In this document: positions 9,172 to 19,247 of the stretch, in pieces
Position numbering within the stretch: the stretch's first letter is position 1
Layout: the number at the start of each line of letters is the position of its first letter
Source of the DNA: Bryobacter aggregatus MPL3
GTDB lineage: Bacteria; Acidobacteriota; Terriglobia; Bryobacterales; Bryobacteraceae
Length of the DNA stretch: 64,000 nucleotides
Direction of reading: 5' to 3'
NCBI RefSeq assembly: GCF_000702445.1
Contig: NZ_JNIF01000003.1
Span: 1,612,001-1,676,000 of the forward strand
Notes under the pieces: model-generated
The model's database searches: none
What the model was told of the DNA's origin: nothing
Seen by the model: only the letters and a program-made list of their open reading frames with translations
Translations under genes and position numbers: made by a program

Positions 9172-10029
9172 ATGGCGACTGGAATGGGTGTAATCAACGG
9201 TGCAAAGGCTTACCCGGTAGACGGGTTGAATGTAGTGATCACAGGCGCAGGGCGCGGGATCGGCAAACGTTTGGCGATTGGATTTGCCGCCCGGGGAGCA
9301 CGAGTGGGACTCGTAGCTCGCACGGGTACGGAGCTCGATCTGACCGACCTCGAGATCAAACATGCAGGCGGCATCAGCCACAAACTGGCTGCTGACGTGC
9401 GGGATTTTGAACGGGTGAGCGGCGTGCTCGACCTGATGCGGCATCGCAATGGGCCGATCCAGGTGCTGATTTGCGCTGCGGGCATCCAGGGTCCGATCGG
9501 CCCGTTTCATAAGACCATCGGCAAGCTTTGGCTGGAGACGATTGATACGAACCTGATGGGTGTCGTCAATTCGTGCCGGGCCGTGATCCCCAGAATGATT
9601 GAGAACCGGCGCGGCAAGATTATCGTGCTAGCCGGTGGAGGAGCAGCAGCGCCACGACCCAACTTTACGGCGTACGCAACGTCGAAGGCGGCAGTGGTGC
9701 GCTTTTGCGAGTCGCTGGCAGAGGAGTTGCGGGAGCATAACATCCAGGTGAATTGCTTTTCACCGGGCGGATCTTATACCTCGATGACCGACGAGATTCT
9801 GTCAGCGCGGAATACGGCCGGTTGGAAGGAAATTGAGGCCGCCGAAAAGATCCAGCATAGCGGCGGCGTGAAGCCGGAGAAGCAGATCGATCTGGCGTGC
9901 TTTCTGGCCTCCGAGGTTTCGAATCATATTTCCGGAAAGTTTCTGCATGTCGATGACGACTGGAAACGCCTGGTCGAGACGCAGGTGACGCCGGATCTGT
10001 ACACGCTGCGGCGCCTAAAAAAAGCGTAG
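9172..10029 (+). CDS. short-chain dehydrogenase/reductase
   Basis: 285-residue SDR with a Rossmann nucleotide-binding motif TGAGRGIG at residues 24-31, LICAAGIQGP (NNAG-like) and the catalytic pair Tyr168-x3-Lys172 in AYATSK. The position 13 residues before the Tyr, where classical SDRs have Ser, is Gly in a run LAGGGAAAPRP, so the canonical Ser is missing or shifted. Related SDRs with an (S)GGG motif exist, so activity is not excluded. The substrate is unknown. It is divergent from infA, with 89 bases between the start codons. Confidence 0.85.
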   Translation: MATGMGVINGAKAYPVDGLNVVITGAGRGIGKRLAIGFAARGARVGLVARTGTELDLTDLEIKHAGGISHKLAADVRDFERVSGVLDLMRHRNGPIQVLICAAGIQGPIGPFHKTIGKLWLETIDTNLMGVVNSCRAVIPRMIENRRGKIIVLAGGGAAAPRPNFTAYATSKAAVVRFCESLAEELREHNIQVNCFSPGGSYTSMTDEILSARNTAGWKEIEAAEKIQHSGGVKPEKQIDLACFLASEVSNHISGKFLHVDDDWKRLVETQVTPDLYTLRRLKKA

Positions 10030-10070
10030 GAGTTGCATCGGATCGGGGGGTTGTCGCATCCAGCTATCCG

Positions 10071-10592
10071 ATGACCTATGACTTGCAGCAGTCGCTCGCG
10101 TTGTTGACGCGCTTTCCTCGTTCGCTTCAGAATTTGCTCTCGGGCTTGCCTGAAGGTTTGCTGCTGGGGAATGAGGGCGAGGGAACGTGGACGCCGAGGC
10201 AGATTCTGGCGCACTTGATCCATTGTGAGAAGACGGATTGGATGCCACGGGTGAAGTTTGTGCTGGAGTTTGGGGAGTCGCAGACGATGCGGCCGGTGGA
10301 GCGGCTTGGGGAGCCGAATGGGGCCTCGATCGAGGAGTTGCTGGAGGAGTTTGTGCGGGCGCGGGCAGCGAGTCTCGAAGAATTTGAAAGTCTGGGGCCG
10401 TTGGATTTAGAACGCCGTGGGGTGCATCCGGCGTTTGGTTCCGTGACGCTGGGACAGTTGATCGCGACCTGGGCCGTGCATGATCTAACGCATTTGCATC
10501 AGTTGTCGCGGGTGATCGCGGTGCAGCATCGGGAGGCGGTGGGGCCGTGGGCGCAGTATCTGGGAGTGTTGCATTGTTTGGGGCGGAGCTAG
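10071..10592 (+). CDS. DinB/YfiT-like four-helix metal-binding protein
   Basis: 173 residues predicted as a DinB-superfamily helical bundle. Three metal ligands can be proposed: His48 (or His51) in QILAHLIHCEK, and the His137/His141/His143 cluster in AVHDLTHLHQL. TWTPRQILAHLIHCE resembles the usual first-helix block. Many family members are thiol-dependent transferases or hydrolases of unknown substrate. It follows the SDR gene by 41 bases on the same strand, so co-transcription is likely. Confidence 0.8.
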   Translation: MTYDLQQSLALLTRFPRSLQNLLSGLPEGLLLGNEGEGTWTPRQILAHLIHCEKTDWMPRVKFVLEFGESQTMRPVERLGEPNGASIEELLEEFVRARAASLEEFESLGPLDLERRGVHPAFGSVTLGQLIATWAVHDLTHLHQLSRVIAVQHREAVGPWAQYLGVLHCLGRS

Positions 10593-10787
10593 CCCACTTT
10601 CAGCTCATTCGGCTCGTGCGTGATGGTGCTTCGGTGGGGGTTGCAAGCGTTCTGCTTTTCGGCTTCTTGCACATCCGATTTTATGGGGACCAGTGGTGCT
10701 CGGCGATTGGCGAGTGACCTTCACTTTCACGGCTTGAGCCGCCTAGTTGTTCCCAGATCGATCTTCAGACGATTCCGGAAAGCAGTG

Positions 10788-13505
10788 CTACTCATTTTTG
10801 AGCACGATGTTCGGATCTACCCGAGAGGCACGCCAGGCCGGTAGCCAACTGGCAACCATCGCTACTACCGTAATCACCGCAATCACAAAGGCGATCGTCA
10901 CCGTATCCGTCGGCTGTATGCCAAACAGCATTGACGAGATCAGCCGGTTTAAGGCAAGCGCGCCTGCCAGGCCGATCGCGATACCAGCTGCCGTGACCTG
11001 CAGGCCTTGCTTCATGATCTGTGTGAGCACCTGGGAGCGAACTGCACCCAGGGCGATTCGAATGCCGATCTCACGCCGGCGTTCCGTCACCATGTAAGAG
11101 AGCACACCGTATGTGCCAATGGCCGAGAGTACCAGCGCGAGTGTGGCAAATGCGCCCAATAGCTGCGCCAGGAGTCTTGGCCGGCGAATTGATTCAGCGA
11201 ACACCGAGTCCATGTCACGAAGGCGCACAACGGGAACCGAGGCGTCTACTTCCGACACTACACGCTCGATCGTTGCGGACAGCGACGTTGGCGGCAGCGT
11301 CGTCCGCATCACCACATTCATACTGGGCGGAGAAACCCTGTGTTGGTCCAGGGACAGATACAGTTCAGATCCTGGCTGACGTTCTAACCCTTGCTGCCTG
11401 ACGTCCTTGGCCACTCCGATCACCGTATGCCAGGCGTCATCGGTTGCACCAAACGAGGCACCAGGAGGACGCAGACGCTTGCCGATCGGGTTCTGTCCCT
11501 TCCAGATCCTTCTCGCCAAGGTCTCATTGACGATAGCTAGTTTGCCCTGCGACGCGTTGTCGGTTGATTCGAAGCCGCGGCCAGTGACGATCGGGATGCC
11601 CATTGTTCTGAAATAGTCGCCCATGACGAATTGGTAGTAGTCGACGATTTCAGAGGGCCTTCCGTCCTCAGAGATGTGGTTCTCGATCGGAGTCGCCACC
11701 GCATCTGGAGTTCGATGTGGCGGCAGACCCGACATCGCCACTGTTCCCAGCACTCCTGGTATGGCGCGAAGTCTGTCCAGGATCCGCTGGTAGGCTTGGG
11801 CCCGTGTGTCGGGATTCGAATTCGCCATTGGCATTGTCATCGAGAATGTCACGAGTCGCGACCGGTCAAACCCTGCATCGATCTTGGTCAGGTTGTAGAC
11901 GGTTTGAACCAGCAAACCCGCTCCGATCACGAGCATCACAGCGAAAGCGACCTGGGCGATCACGAGTCCACGGCGGGTGTAATCGTGCAGCGTGCTGCTG
12001 ACGCCCCTCGCGCCGTCCTTCAGCGCACTCGCTAAGCTACCCGACCTCGTCCGCCCGAGTGACAGGAATCCGAAAAGCAGGGCAGTCCCAGTCGAGATCG
12101 CTAGCACAACCAACAGAACGGGTAAATCGATCCTAAGATCACTTGTCCGCGGGATGCTGGTTGGGTAGGCCCGGATTAGCATCTTCAAGCCAGCGTTGGC
12201 CAGCCACAAACCCAGGATGCCACCGGCCCCGGCCATCACCACACCTTCGGTAATCGACTGCCGGAGCAACCGGCCGCGGCTGGCGCCAAGAGAAGTGCGC
12301 AGTGCAAACTCGCGGCTGCGTGATCCGGCGCGAGCCATCACCAAGTTTGTAAGATTCGCGCAGACGATCAGCAGAACAAATCCAACGGCGGCCTGCAGAA
12401 CCCAGATTGCCCGGCTGGCATTTCCAACAATCGCATCCTGGAGCGTCCGCAACCGGAGCGTGTGGTCGATTGAGCGGATAGGGCGCTTGATGGGGACATG
12501 GTCCGTCACACCGGCACGATCACCCCAGTTTTCCAGAAATGCGCTCAACTCCGCCTGTGCCGCCTCCGCGCTGGCGCCGTCTTTCCGCCTCGCAACAACG
12601 TACAGGACATGCGCTTCGCGTTGCCGCGCCGCATTGGGGTGGAGCCAGAGGGGTAACCAAATCTGGGTGTGATGATCCATCACGTCGGCCCCAGGTGGCA
12701 TAATGCCAACAATTTCGTGAGGGCGGCCTTCGATTTCCACCTTCTGTCCGATGATTGGCCGTCCTCCAAATCCGGTTCGCCACAGTTCGTGCGAGAGCAT
12801 TGCGATCGGTGGCGGTAGTGTTCCGGTCCAGCGAGCGGTTTCTTCGTCCCGGAAAAAGCGTCCGTGCTCCGGCTGAATCCTGAGCGCCTTGAGCAAAGGT
12901 GCATCGACTGAGATTGAGCGCACCCGCAGAGGGCGATCCCCCGCCGTCAGGTTCACCTCCCCAGTAGTGTATGCGGCACCGCCGGTAGAATAAGCGCCAA
13001 CATCCGCGAATGACTGGTTCATCTGGCGGAACTCCAGGTACTCTGGCGCGGAGAGTGCAGTTCCAGTTGCTCCCGTGACCGGAGATTCCGCGGTCAGATA
13101 CATCAATTGATCGGGCTTAGGATAGTCCAGTGGACGCAGGAGCACCCCATGTACGATCGTGAAGATCACAGTGGTGACGCCGAACCCAAGAGCCAACGTG
13201 GTAACGACTACGGCAGTGAACCCTAAGCTCTTTGCTAATGATCGAATCGTATGACGGACGTCCCGTACAAAATCTTCAACAAAGTTTACGCTGCGCATAT
13301 CCCGGCACTCCTCTTTGTATTGCGTGGCGCCTCCGATCGTTCGCCGCGCGGCCCAGCGGGCGGCCTCGGGCGTCATGCCGGATGCAATGTTCTCTTCGAT
13401 GAGCTGATCCAGGTGGAAAGCAAGTTCGGCTTCAAGCTCGAACTCGACCTTCCGGCGGCGGAACAGCGACCGAAGCCGCAAACGGGCTTTGTCCAAAATC
13501 CGCAT
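10788..13505 (-). CDS. ADOP-type ABC permease (MacB-like), first copy
   Basis: 905-residue membrane protein of the acidobacterial duplicated orphan permease type. The N-terminal cytoplasmic prefix (about 1-70) includes SGMTPEAARWAARRTIGG. A first membrane segment near 95-115 is followed by a MacB-like periplasmic domain, a first FtsX domain (about 390-500), a second periplasmic domain and a terminal FtsX domain ending DPNIVLKNE. ALRTSLGASRGRLLRQSI and EIGIRIALGAVRSQVL are the repeated FtsX signatures after each periplasmic domain. No ATPase gene is adjacent. The start has AGGAGG eight bases upstream. The PadR gene lies two bases upstream, so the two are almost certainly co-transcribed. Confidence 0.88.
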   Translation of the reverse strand: MRILDKARLRLRSLFRRRKVEFELEAELAFHLDQLIEENIASGMTPEAARWAARRTIGGATQYKEECRDMRSVNFVEDFVRDVRHTIRSLAKSLGFTAVVVTTLALGFGVTTVIFTIVHGVLLRPLDYPKPDQLMYLTAESPVTGATGTALSAPEYLEFRQMNQSFADVGAYSTGGAAYTTGEVNLTAGDRPLRVRSISVDAPLLKALRIQPEHGRFFRDEETARWTGTLPPPIAMLSHELWRTGFGGRPIIGQKVEIEGRPHEIVGIMPPGADVMDHHTQIWLPLWLHPNAARQREAHVLYVVARRKDGASAEAAQAELSAFLENWGDRAGVTDHVPIKRPIRSIDHTLRLRTLQDAIVGNASRAIWVLQAAVGFVLLIVCANLTNLVMARAGSRSREFALRTSLGASRGRLLRQSITEGVVMAGAGGILGLWLANAGLKMLIRAYPTSIPRTSDLRIDLPVLLVVLAISTGTALLFGFLSLGRTRSGSLASALKDGARGVSSTLHDYTRRGLVIAQVAFAVMLVIGAGLLVQTVYNLTKIDAGFDRSRLVTFSMTMPMANSNPDTRAQAYQRILDRLRAIPGVLGTVAMSGLPPHRTPDAVATPIENHISEDGRPSEIVDYYQFVMGDYFRTMGIPIVTGRGFESTDNASQGKLAIVNETLARRIWKGQNPIGKRLRPPGASFGATDDAWHTVIGVAKDVRQQGLERQPGSELYLSLDQHRVSPPSMNVVMRTTLPPTSLSATIERVVSEVDASVPVVRLRDMDSVFAESIRRPRLLAQLLGAFATLALVLSAIGTYGVLSYMVTERRREIGIRIALGAVRSQVLTQIMKQGLQVTAAGIAIGLAGALALNRLISSMLFGIQPTDTVTIAFVIAVITVVAMVASWLPAWRASRVDPNIVLKNE

Positions 13506-13507
13506 GG

Positions 13508-13837
13508 CTAAGCCTCCTGGACCACGACGTTGATGGCCGCCGATAGCCGAACCCAGTTCGCCAATTCCTTTTCCAGTTGTTCTCGTCCCGAAGGCGTCAG
13601 CGAGTAGAACTTAGCCATACGCCCGGTCTCAGTCGTCCGCCACTCGGCCTCAATCCAGGCCTGCTGTTCCAGACGGTGTAGCGCCGGGTACAGAGACCCC
13701 TGTTGGATCTGGAGAGCATCTTGTGAAACCAGTTGGATGCGCTTGGCAATCGCCCAGCCATGTTTGGGTTCGAGCGAGATGGTCTTGAGAATCAAGAGAT
13801 CGAGAGTGCCTTGGACAAGATCGGTTGGCTTTGCCAT
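13508..13837 (-). CDS. PadR-family transcriptional regulator, first copy
   Basis: 109 residues, winged-helix PadR domain. LVQGTLDLLILKTISLEPKHGWAIAKRI and LQIQQGSLYPALHRLEQQAWIEAEW are the classical helix and wing blocks, followed by RMAKFYSLTPSGREQLEKE. It directly precedes the ADOP permease. PadR proteins usually repress their own operon and respond to small molecules or stress; the ligand is unknown. An ACAATTGT palindrome lies in the 40 bases upstream of the start and may belong to its operator. Confidence 0.93.
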   Translation of the reverse strand: MAKPTDLVQGTLDLLILKTISLEPKHGWAIAKRIQLVSQDALQIQQGSLYPALHRLEQQAWIEAEWRTTETGRMAKFYSLTPSGREQLEKELANWVRLSAAINVVVQEA

Positions 13838-14062
13838 ACGCCTAGACTACCAACAATTGTAGATAATCTGAATATCATCCCTCAGGCTGGCCTGAGTGAC
13901 GGACGACAGGCGTCGAGAGCAAGCAGCTACTTCGATCTTGGCTTTGGTCCATGTTTTCAACTGGAGATCTCGACGTAGTTCGTACGAACCGAAGCCTGGC
14001 AGAACGCTGTACTGCACGGAGTGATTGAGTATCGCCTGAGCTTCAGGTTGGGAGTTTCCGGT

Positions 14063-15346
14063 TCACTCCGCCTTCGGATTCGGGCGTGCCGCCGAGGTCT
14101 GATCGATGAAGAACAAGCTATCGTATCGCTCTGTGATCACTTGCTCGAAGATTGTATAGTTCGGCGCGTCCTCATCAAAACGCCCCATGATGTTGCGTGT
14201 GGAATGCTTCACGCCGAGCCACTCAGCGACGGGACCAGTTCTCGGGGCACCCCGCAGATCCAGGGCAAACAGCGGTGTGCCGCTCGCTGCCAGCGTGGCA
14301 TCCAAGCTTCCCGCCGGAAGCGGGCCAACCGTAAAATTCTCCATCCCTCCATTCCTTGCCCCTGCCCGGAACGAGCCCTGGTTGAAAGCAAAGCCAAAGG
14401 TGACCAACTTGTCTCCGTACATCTTTCGCAGCACCGCTCCCATGCTGTTATCTGGCCCCGTCATGACGTGAAAATTGTGAGCTGACAGAACGATCTTGGC
14501 GCCCTTCGACTGATTGAGAATCCACTTTAGGTTGGCCGCCATGCTCGCGTCGCGCATCGCCATGGATAATGGCCCATTCCTCATGTTGGCGGCCTGCTGG
14601 ATAAACTGCCGCACAATATGCGCGTTCTGGATCGCCCACTCGAGGCCAGCGCGCGGGCGCTGAGCCTCCAAACGCTTCACGACCTTCTCCCACTCAATCG
14701 CAATTTCCGGATCCACTGCTCTCGGATTCAGGGCAAGCGCCATCTTTGAGGCGTGCGCCAAAGCGGGTGCGTAATCCACATCTGCCTTCTCTACGAAATC
14801 ACGCACGATCTTGAGGGCAAGAGTGGGATTCTGCATATCAAAGCCTGTGAACTCGATACGTCCTTTTCCCGATTTGTTGTAGTCTCGCATCCACAGCACC
14901 ATGTCGAGCACTTCCTGTGTGTCCCACAGCGTGAGCGGACCTTTGAGAAGCTTCGCCGGATCGCCCTCTCCCTTGAGGACGAAATCGTTCAGGCGATACG
15001 ACTCTGGCATGCTCGCTTCGAGTGAGAAGATCGAAAAGCCCATCTGTGTAACGAGGAACTCCAGCATCCGGTGCTTCAGATGGAAGAATTCCCGTGTGCC
15101 ATGCGTTGCTTCGCCGAGCGCCACAATGCGCGCATCACCCACGATCTTCTTCAGCGGCTCCATGTCCTCAAACCCGTGCCCTGCAACCGGCGTTGCCAGC
15201 GGGATTGCAGCGCGGCGAATCCACTCTGAGACGGCATCGGATGGACTCGGCGTCATGGGGAGGTTGCTCTTCGTATTCTGGGCAAGTGCAAGGGCTGCAC
15301 CGGCAGTTGCTGCCAAGGCGGCACGTCGAGAGAGTCTCATGCCCAT
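14063..15346 (-). CDS. erythromycin-esterase-like protein, Tat-type signal
   Basis: 427 residues. The N-terminus MRLSRRAALAATAGAALALAQ has a twin-Arg and a hydrophobic segment, so export, perhaps by Tat, is likely. The family signature follows as ARIVALGEATHGTREFFHLK with Glu79 and His82, then FSLEASMPESYRLN, and later KIVLSAHNFHVMTGP. Family members such as EreA/EreB hydrolyse macrolide lactones, but most bacterial members have no known substrate and I do not claim resistance. An alternative start is two codons downstream at 15340. It lies between two PadR/ADOP pairs. Confidence 0.88.
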   Translation of the reverse strand: MGMRLSRRAALAATAGAALALAQNTKSNLPMTPSPSDAVSEWIRRAAIPLATPVAGHGFEDMEPLKKIVGDARIVALGEATHGTREFFHLKHRMLEFLVTQMGFSIFSLEASMPESYRLNDFVLKGEGDPAKLLKGPLTLWDTQEVLDMVLWMRDYNKSGKGRIEFTGFDMQNPTLALKIVRDFVEKADVDYAPALAHASKMALALNPRAVDPEIAIEWEKVVKRLEAQRPRAGLEWAIQNAHIVRQFIQQAANMRNGPLSMAMRDASMAANLKWILNQSKGAKIVLSAHNFHVMTGPDNSMGAVLRKMYGDKLVTFGFAFNQGSFRAGARNGGMENFTVGPLPAGSLDATLAASGTPLFALDLRGAPRTGPVAEWLGVKHSTRNIMGRFDEDAPNYTIFEQVITERYDSLFFIDQTSAARPNPKAE

Positions 15347-15564
15347 ACCAGACGCGGGGCTCTTTTAGAAAGTTTGCCCGGCAGTGGGTACTGCTAAAAA
15401 TTCGAGTGGGCCGGATCGACACCTTTTGCGACTGATCCTTGGCCGGGGAGCGAGCAGAATCTCCATTCGGATATGCTCAGGTAAATCCAGATCGTGTCCA
15501 GTTTAGCGGCAAACGGAGGAGCCCTCCCTGTGAACTATAGATCTCGAAAGGGAAAGGTGGAGCG

Positions 15565-15969
15565 ATGAAGAGAACAGCATTGCTGCGATTCGACGGCGCT
15601 GTCGAGCGGGATCCTGCTATCGATGTCTGGATGAAAGAGCATGCCGGTGAATTGGGAGCCATTGCGCATCAATGGTTTGAGGCGATGCGGAAATGCGGAG
15701 ACGAAGTCCGGGAGCTCTTTCATGACGGCTGTCCAGTTGCCTGTTTGGGAGATGTCCCCTTCGGCTACGTCAATGTATTCACTTCGCATGTCAACGTGGG
15801 GTTCTATCAGGGGGCATCGCTGCCGGATCCGGCTCACTTGTTGCAAGGCGCCGGCAAGTTTATGCGCCATGTGAAGATCCGGCCGGGAACGGCCACAAAC
15901 GCCGCAGCACTACGCCAGCTCATTGATGTGGCTTACTCGGATATCAAGGTGCGCGTCGAACACGGCTAG
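15565..15969 (+). CDS. DUF1801 domain protein
   Basis: 134 residues. The conserved stretch GFYQGASLPDPAHLLQGAGKF followed by MRHVKIRP is characteristic of DUF1801 (YdhG-like), a small alpha/beta fold related to the SufE/frataxin-like group. The biochemical role is unknown. An AGGTGGAG stretch just before the ATG is a good ribosome-binding site. It has no obvious operon partner. Confidence 0.8.
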   Translation: MKRTALLRFDGAVERDPAIDVWMKEHAGELGAIAHQWFEAMRKCGDEVRELFHDGCPVACLGDVPFGYVNVFTSHVNVGFYQGASLPDPAHLLQGAGKFMRHVKIRPGTATNAAALRQLIDVAYSDIKVRVEHG

Positions 15970-16176
15970 CACCTGAAGAGGGCAACGCGGGTAGGAACCA
16001 TCAGATTCGTAACAGTATGTCGTAGTTAGTTGTCGTGGCTGGATTGCCCACGATGCAGGAGCGACCAGACCACAGCGTGGGGCTCGACTTCGGCATCTCA
16101 TGCGAGCGCCTACCAGGACTGACATACGCTCGCCCGAAACACTTGCCTCCTTCGTTGCGGTACGAAGGACCCTGTC

Positions 16177-18903
16177 TTACTCGTGCCGCAGAGCCACCAG
16201 CGGGTCAATTCGAGACGCTCGCCTTGCCGGCACATAGCCAGCGAGAATCGCGGCGCCGAGGAGGACAGTACCTGCCAGCGCCAGGATTCCCGGATCATTG
16301 GGCTGGGTTCCGAACAGCAACGATTTGACAAAGCGGGATGCGCCTAACGCAACAGGCACGCTGATCGCCAGTCCCACTGCGGCCAGGAGGAGAACGCGGC
16401 GCAGAACCATCCAGATCATAGCGCCGCGTTTCGCGCCCAGAGCCATACGGATTCCAATCTCACTAACCTGCCGCGCGACGCTGTAGGACATCGTTCCGTA
16501 GAGTCCCACACAGGCAGTCAGCAGCGCGAGAACCGCGAAACCCGTGCATAATTTCGCGAACGTGACTTCCCGGCTGATCGTTCGATCAATTTCCGCAGCC
16601 TGTGTGACCACCTTAGTGAGGGGTATGGAGGAATCTGCCTCCCGCACGATCTCACGCACATTCCTGACATACAGCAGCGGATCGCCCGTGGTACGCAGCG
16701 CATAGGTCATTCCGCCAGGAGAAATCTGGCTGGCCGCCACAAACACGGTCATAGAGCTCTCCTCTTTCAGACTGCCGTGCCGCAGGTTAGCCGACACACC
16801 GGTGATTTCGAGATCGCGCTTCTCATCCAGGAACGTGATTCGTCGGCCCACTGGGTTTTCGTTCCCGAAGTAAGTCCGTGCCAGCCGCTCGCTGATGACT
16901 GCAACCGGTGTGGAGCCCGGCTGGTCGCGGTCGTCAATCTCACGCCCAGCGAGGACCGGGATCTGCATCGTCGTGAGGAAACGCGGTCCGGCGACCAGGA
17001 CGCGCGCGCCTTCGACGGTAACAGCGCCGATCTTTATGGGCCCCCTGTATGTGACCCCGGCACGGTCGGCGCTGATGATCGAAGCGTGCGAAAGCGTTGC
17101 GCTATTCACTCCAGGGATCGATTCGAAACGTTTGCGCAGATCCGCGTAGAAAGTGGCAATCTCCGGGTCGCGATGCCCGGCCTGCCGCGCATTCAACGAG
17201 AACAGAAGGATGTTCTCGCGGGTGTACCCCAGTTGGACGGAGTGCAGCTTATGGAGCGTCTGGACAAACAAACCCGCGGCAACGAGGATGAGAAAAGACA
17301 TCGCAATTTGGGCAACCACCAGGACGTGCTGCATGCGACGGCGCGATCCGCCCCCGCGGCTAATCTTTAGCTCTGGTATGACGTCCGGACGCGTCGACTG
17401 AATCGCTGGGACGAGGCCAAATAACAGGCCACAAACCACGGAGAGCGCCGCCGTCATAGCCAGCACCTTCCAGTTCAATTCCGCGTGCAGCGTAAAGTTC
17501 TCCTGCCCCTTGGAGAACAGAAAGGTCAGCGATTGCACGCCCCAGATCGCAAACAAGACCCCGAATGCTCCGCCGAGCGACGCCAACATGACACTCTCGG
17601 TCAGCAACTGCCGCACGATGCGGAAGCGCCCCGCTCCCAAGCTGAGCCGGACCGCCATTTCGCGGCGCCGCGCGGCTGCCCGTGCCAGCAGCAGGTTGGC
17701 GATGTTTGCGCATGTGATCGCCAGAATCAATCCCACCATCGCCAGGAGCACAGATAGAGGCTTGGAATACTCGCGGCGCAAGCTGCCCAGACCGGCGGCC
17801 CCCGGATGCAGCAAGAGCGCGGGCAATTTGACGCGTTCACCGTCGGTCGCCGCCGTGGAGGCAACCCATTGGTGGAAGCGGGGAGCCAGCGCGGCCTGCG
17901 CCTGGGCCATGCTGACACCGGGACGCAGGCGGCCCATCATTTCGACCCAATAGTGGTTTCCGTCGCGATAGATGCGCTCCGTTCCGGGTCCGTCCACGAG
18001 CAGATTCGTGTGCAATGGAAGGTAAAGGCCCGGCGCCGCCGCCGGGTCGACCCCGAAAAATTCCGGCGGTGCAACGCCGATCACCGTAAAGGGCACGTTA
18101 TCGACGAGAATCGCTTGTCCAATCGCATTGGACGGCCCTCCAAAGCGCTGCTGGCTTGTCGCAAAACTGATGACGGCGACGGCCGCTGCGCCTGGACGGT
18201 CGTCTTCGGAGCCGATCAGCCGTCCCGCAGCCGGCGACACAGCCAACCCGCGAAAATACTCACCGCTGACGTACTCCGCGCTGACGCTCATGGCCTGCCC
18301 GCGGATGGACAGGGTACGGTTTCGTCCGTTCACGTATCCGAAAAGCGTCGAAAAGACGGGATTGTCCTCGCGTAGCGTCTCGAACGCCCCATACGGGAAT
18401 ATCCCGGTGACCACGGCGCCTTTGGCGCCCTGCCAGAAAAGGCCGGATACCGAATGGACAACGTGCACCCAATCCTTACTCGCGCCCTGGGGCGGCTGGC
18501 TATGCCAGTTCAAAACCACCAGCGACTCAGGATCGGCCACCGGCAGCGAGCGCAACAGAATCGACTCCATAAAACTGTAGATCGCAGTATTGGCCCCGAT
18601 GCCGAGCGCCAGCGACAAGACCGCCAAAGCGCTGAATGCCTTGTTGGTGGCCATGGTCCGAAAGCCATAGCGGATATCCTGACCCAGTTCCGACCAGAAT
18701 CGTGTCAGCCAAATCTCCCGTGACTCTTCGTGCTTGAGGCCGAGGTTGCCAAATCGCCGGCGTGCTTCCGCCCGGGCGTGATCTGCCGTCATCCCGTCTG
18801 CTTCCAGTTCCGCGGCTCTTTCCGCCAGATGGAGTTCCAGTTCTTCACGCAGCGTCTCGCTGCGCCTGGCGCTTTCTATCCAATACTTCAACCGTCGGAA
18901 CAT
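16177..18903 (-). CDS. ADOP-type ABC permease (MacB-like), second copy
   Basis: About 908 residues with the same architecture as the other two copies: prefix with AELEADGMTADHARAEARRR, first membrane segment ALAVLSLALGIGANTAIYS, MacB-like periplasmic domains, FtsX signatures EMAVRLSLGAGRFRIV and EIGIRMALGAKRGAMI, and the ending DPLVALRHE. I take the ATG at 18903, which has GGAG eight bases upstream. A GTG at 18912 would overlap the PadR stop codon but its ribosome-binding site would be too close. No ATPase or membrane-fusion gene is adjacent. Confidence 0.88.
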   Translation of the reverse strand: MFRRLKYWIESARRSETLREELELHLAERAAELEADGMTADHARAEARRRFGNLGLKHEESREIWLTRFWSELGQDIRYGFRTMATNKAFSALAVLSLALGIGANTAIYSFMESILLRSLPVADPESLVVLNWHSQPPQGASKDWVHVVHSVSGLFWQGAKGAVVTGIFPYGAFETLREDNPVFSTLFGYVNGRNRTLSIRGQAMSVSAEYVSGEYFRGLAVSPAAGRLIGSEDDRPGAAAVAVISFATSQQRFGGPSNAIGQAILVDNVPFTVIGVAPPEFFGVDPAAAPGLYLPLHTNLLVDGPGTERIYRDGNHYWVEMMGRLRPGVSMAQAQAALAPRFHQWVASTAATDGERVKLPALLLHPGAAGLGSLRREYSKPLSVLLAMVGLILAITCANIANLLLARAAARRREMAVRLSLGAGRFRIVRQLLTESVMLASLGGAFGVLFAIWGVQSLTFLFSKGQENFTLHAELNWKVLAMTAALSVVCGLLFGLVPAIQSTRPDVIPELKISRGGGSRRRMQHVLVVAQIAMSFLILVAAGLFVQTLHKLHSVQLGYTRENILLFSLNARQAGHRDPEIATFYADLRKRFESIPGVNSATLSHASIISADRAGVTYRGPIKIGAVTVEGARVLVAGPRFLTTMQIPVLAGREIDDRDQPGSTPVAVISERLARTYFGNENPVGRRITFLDEKRDLEITGVSANLRHGSLKEESSMTVFVAASQISPGGMTYALRTTGDPLLYVRNVREIVREADSSIPLTKVVTQAAEIDRTISREVTFAKLCTGFAVLALLTACVGLYGTMSYSVARQVSEIGIRMALGAKRGAMIWMVLRRVLLLAAVGLAISVPVALGASRFVKSLLFGTQPNDPGILALAGTVLLGAAILAGYVPARRASRIDPLVALRHE

Positions 18904-18908
18904 GTCCG

Positions 18909-19247
18909 TCACTCCGTTCCCATCACGCGCGCGATCGCGAGCGTGAGTTTGGCATACTGCCGGGTTTCAACGGCTAGCTGTTTGCGGCCAGCCGCCGTAA
19001 TGGTGTAGATCCTCGCCCGCCGATTGTTCGACGTCACGCCCCAGACACCGTCGATCCAGCCGTTGAGCTCCAGCCGTTGGAGGGCGGGATACAACGAGCC
19101 CTCCTCGACAAGGAGTTCATTGTCGGAGGATTGTTGGATGAACTGGACGATGCCGTATCCATGGAGGTCGCGCAGCGACAGCGTCCGCAGAATCAACATG
19201 TCCAGGGAACCGGGTAATGAATCGTTCTTTTGCGCCTTGCGTCCCAT
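18909..19247 (-). CDS. PadR-family transcriptional regulator, second copy
   Basis: 112 residues. SLPGSLDMLILRTLSLRDLHGYGIVQFIQQ, NELLVEEGSLYPALQRLELNGW and RRARIYTITAAGRKQL are the PadR wing-helix blocks. It lies immediately upstream of the second ADOP permease and is presumably its repressor. An AAGAATTCTT palindrome sits a few bases upstream of the start. Confidence 0.93.
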   Translation of the reverse strand: MGRKAQKNDSLPGSLDMLILRTLSLRDLHGYGIVQFIQQSSDNELLVEEGSLYPALQRLELNGWIDGVWGVTSNNRRARIYTITAAGRKQLAVETRQYAKLTLAIARVMGTE

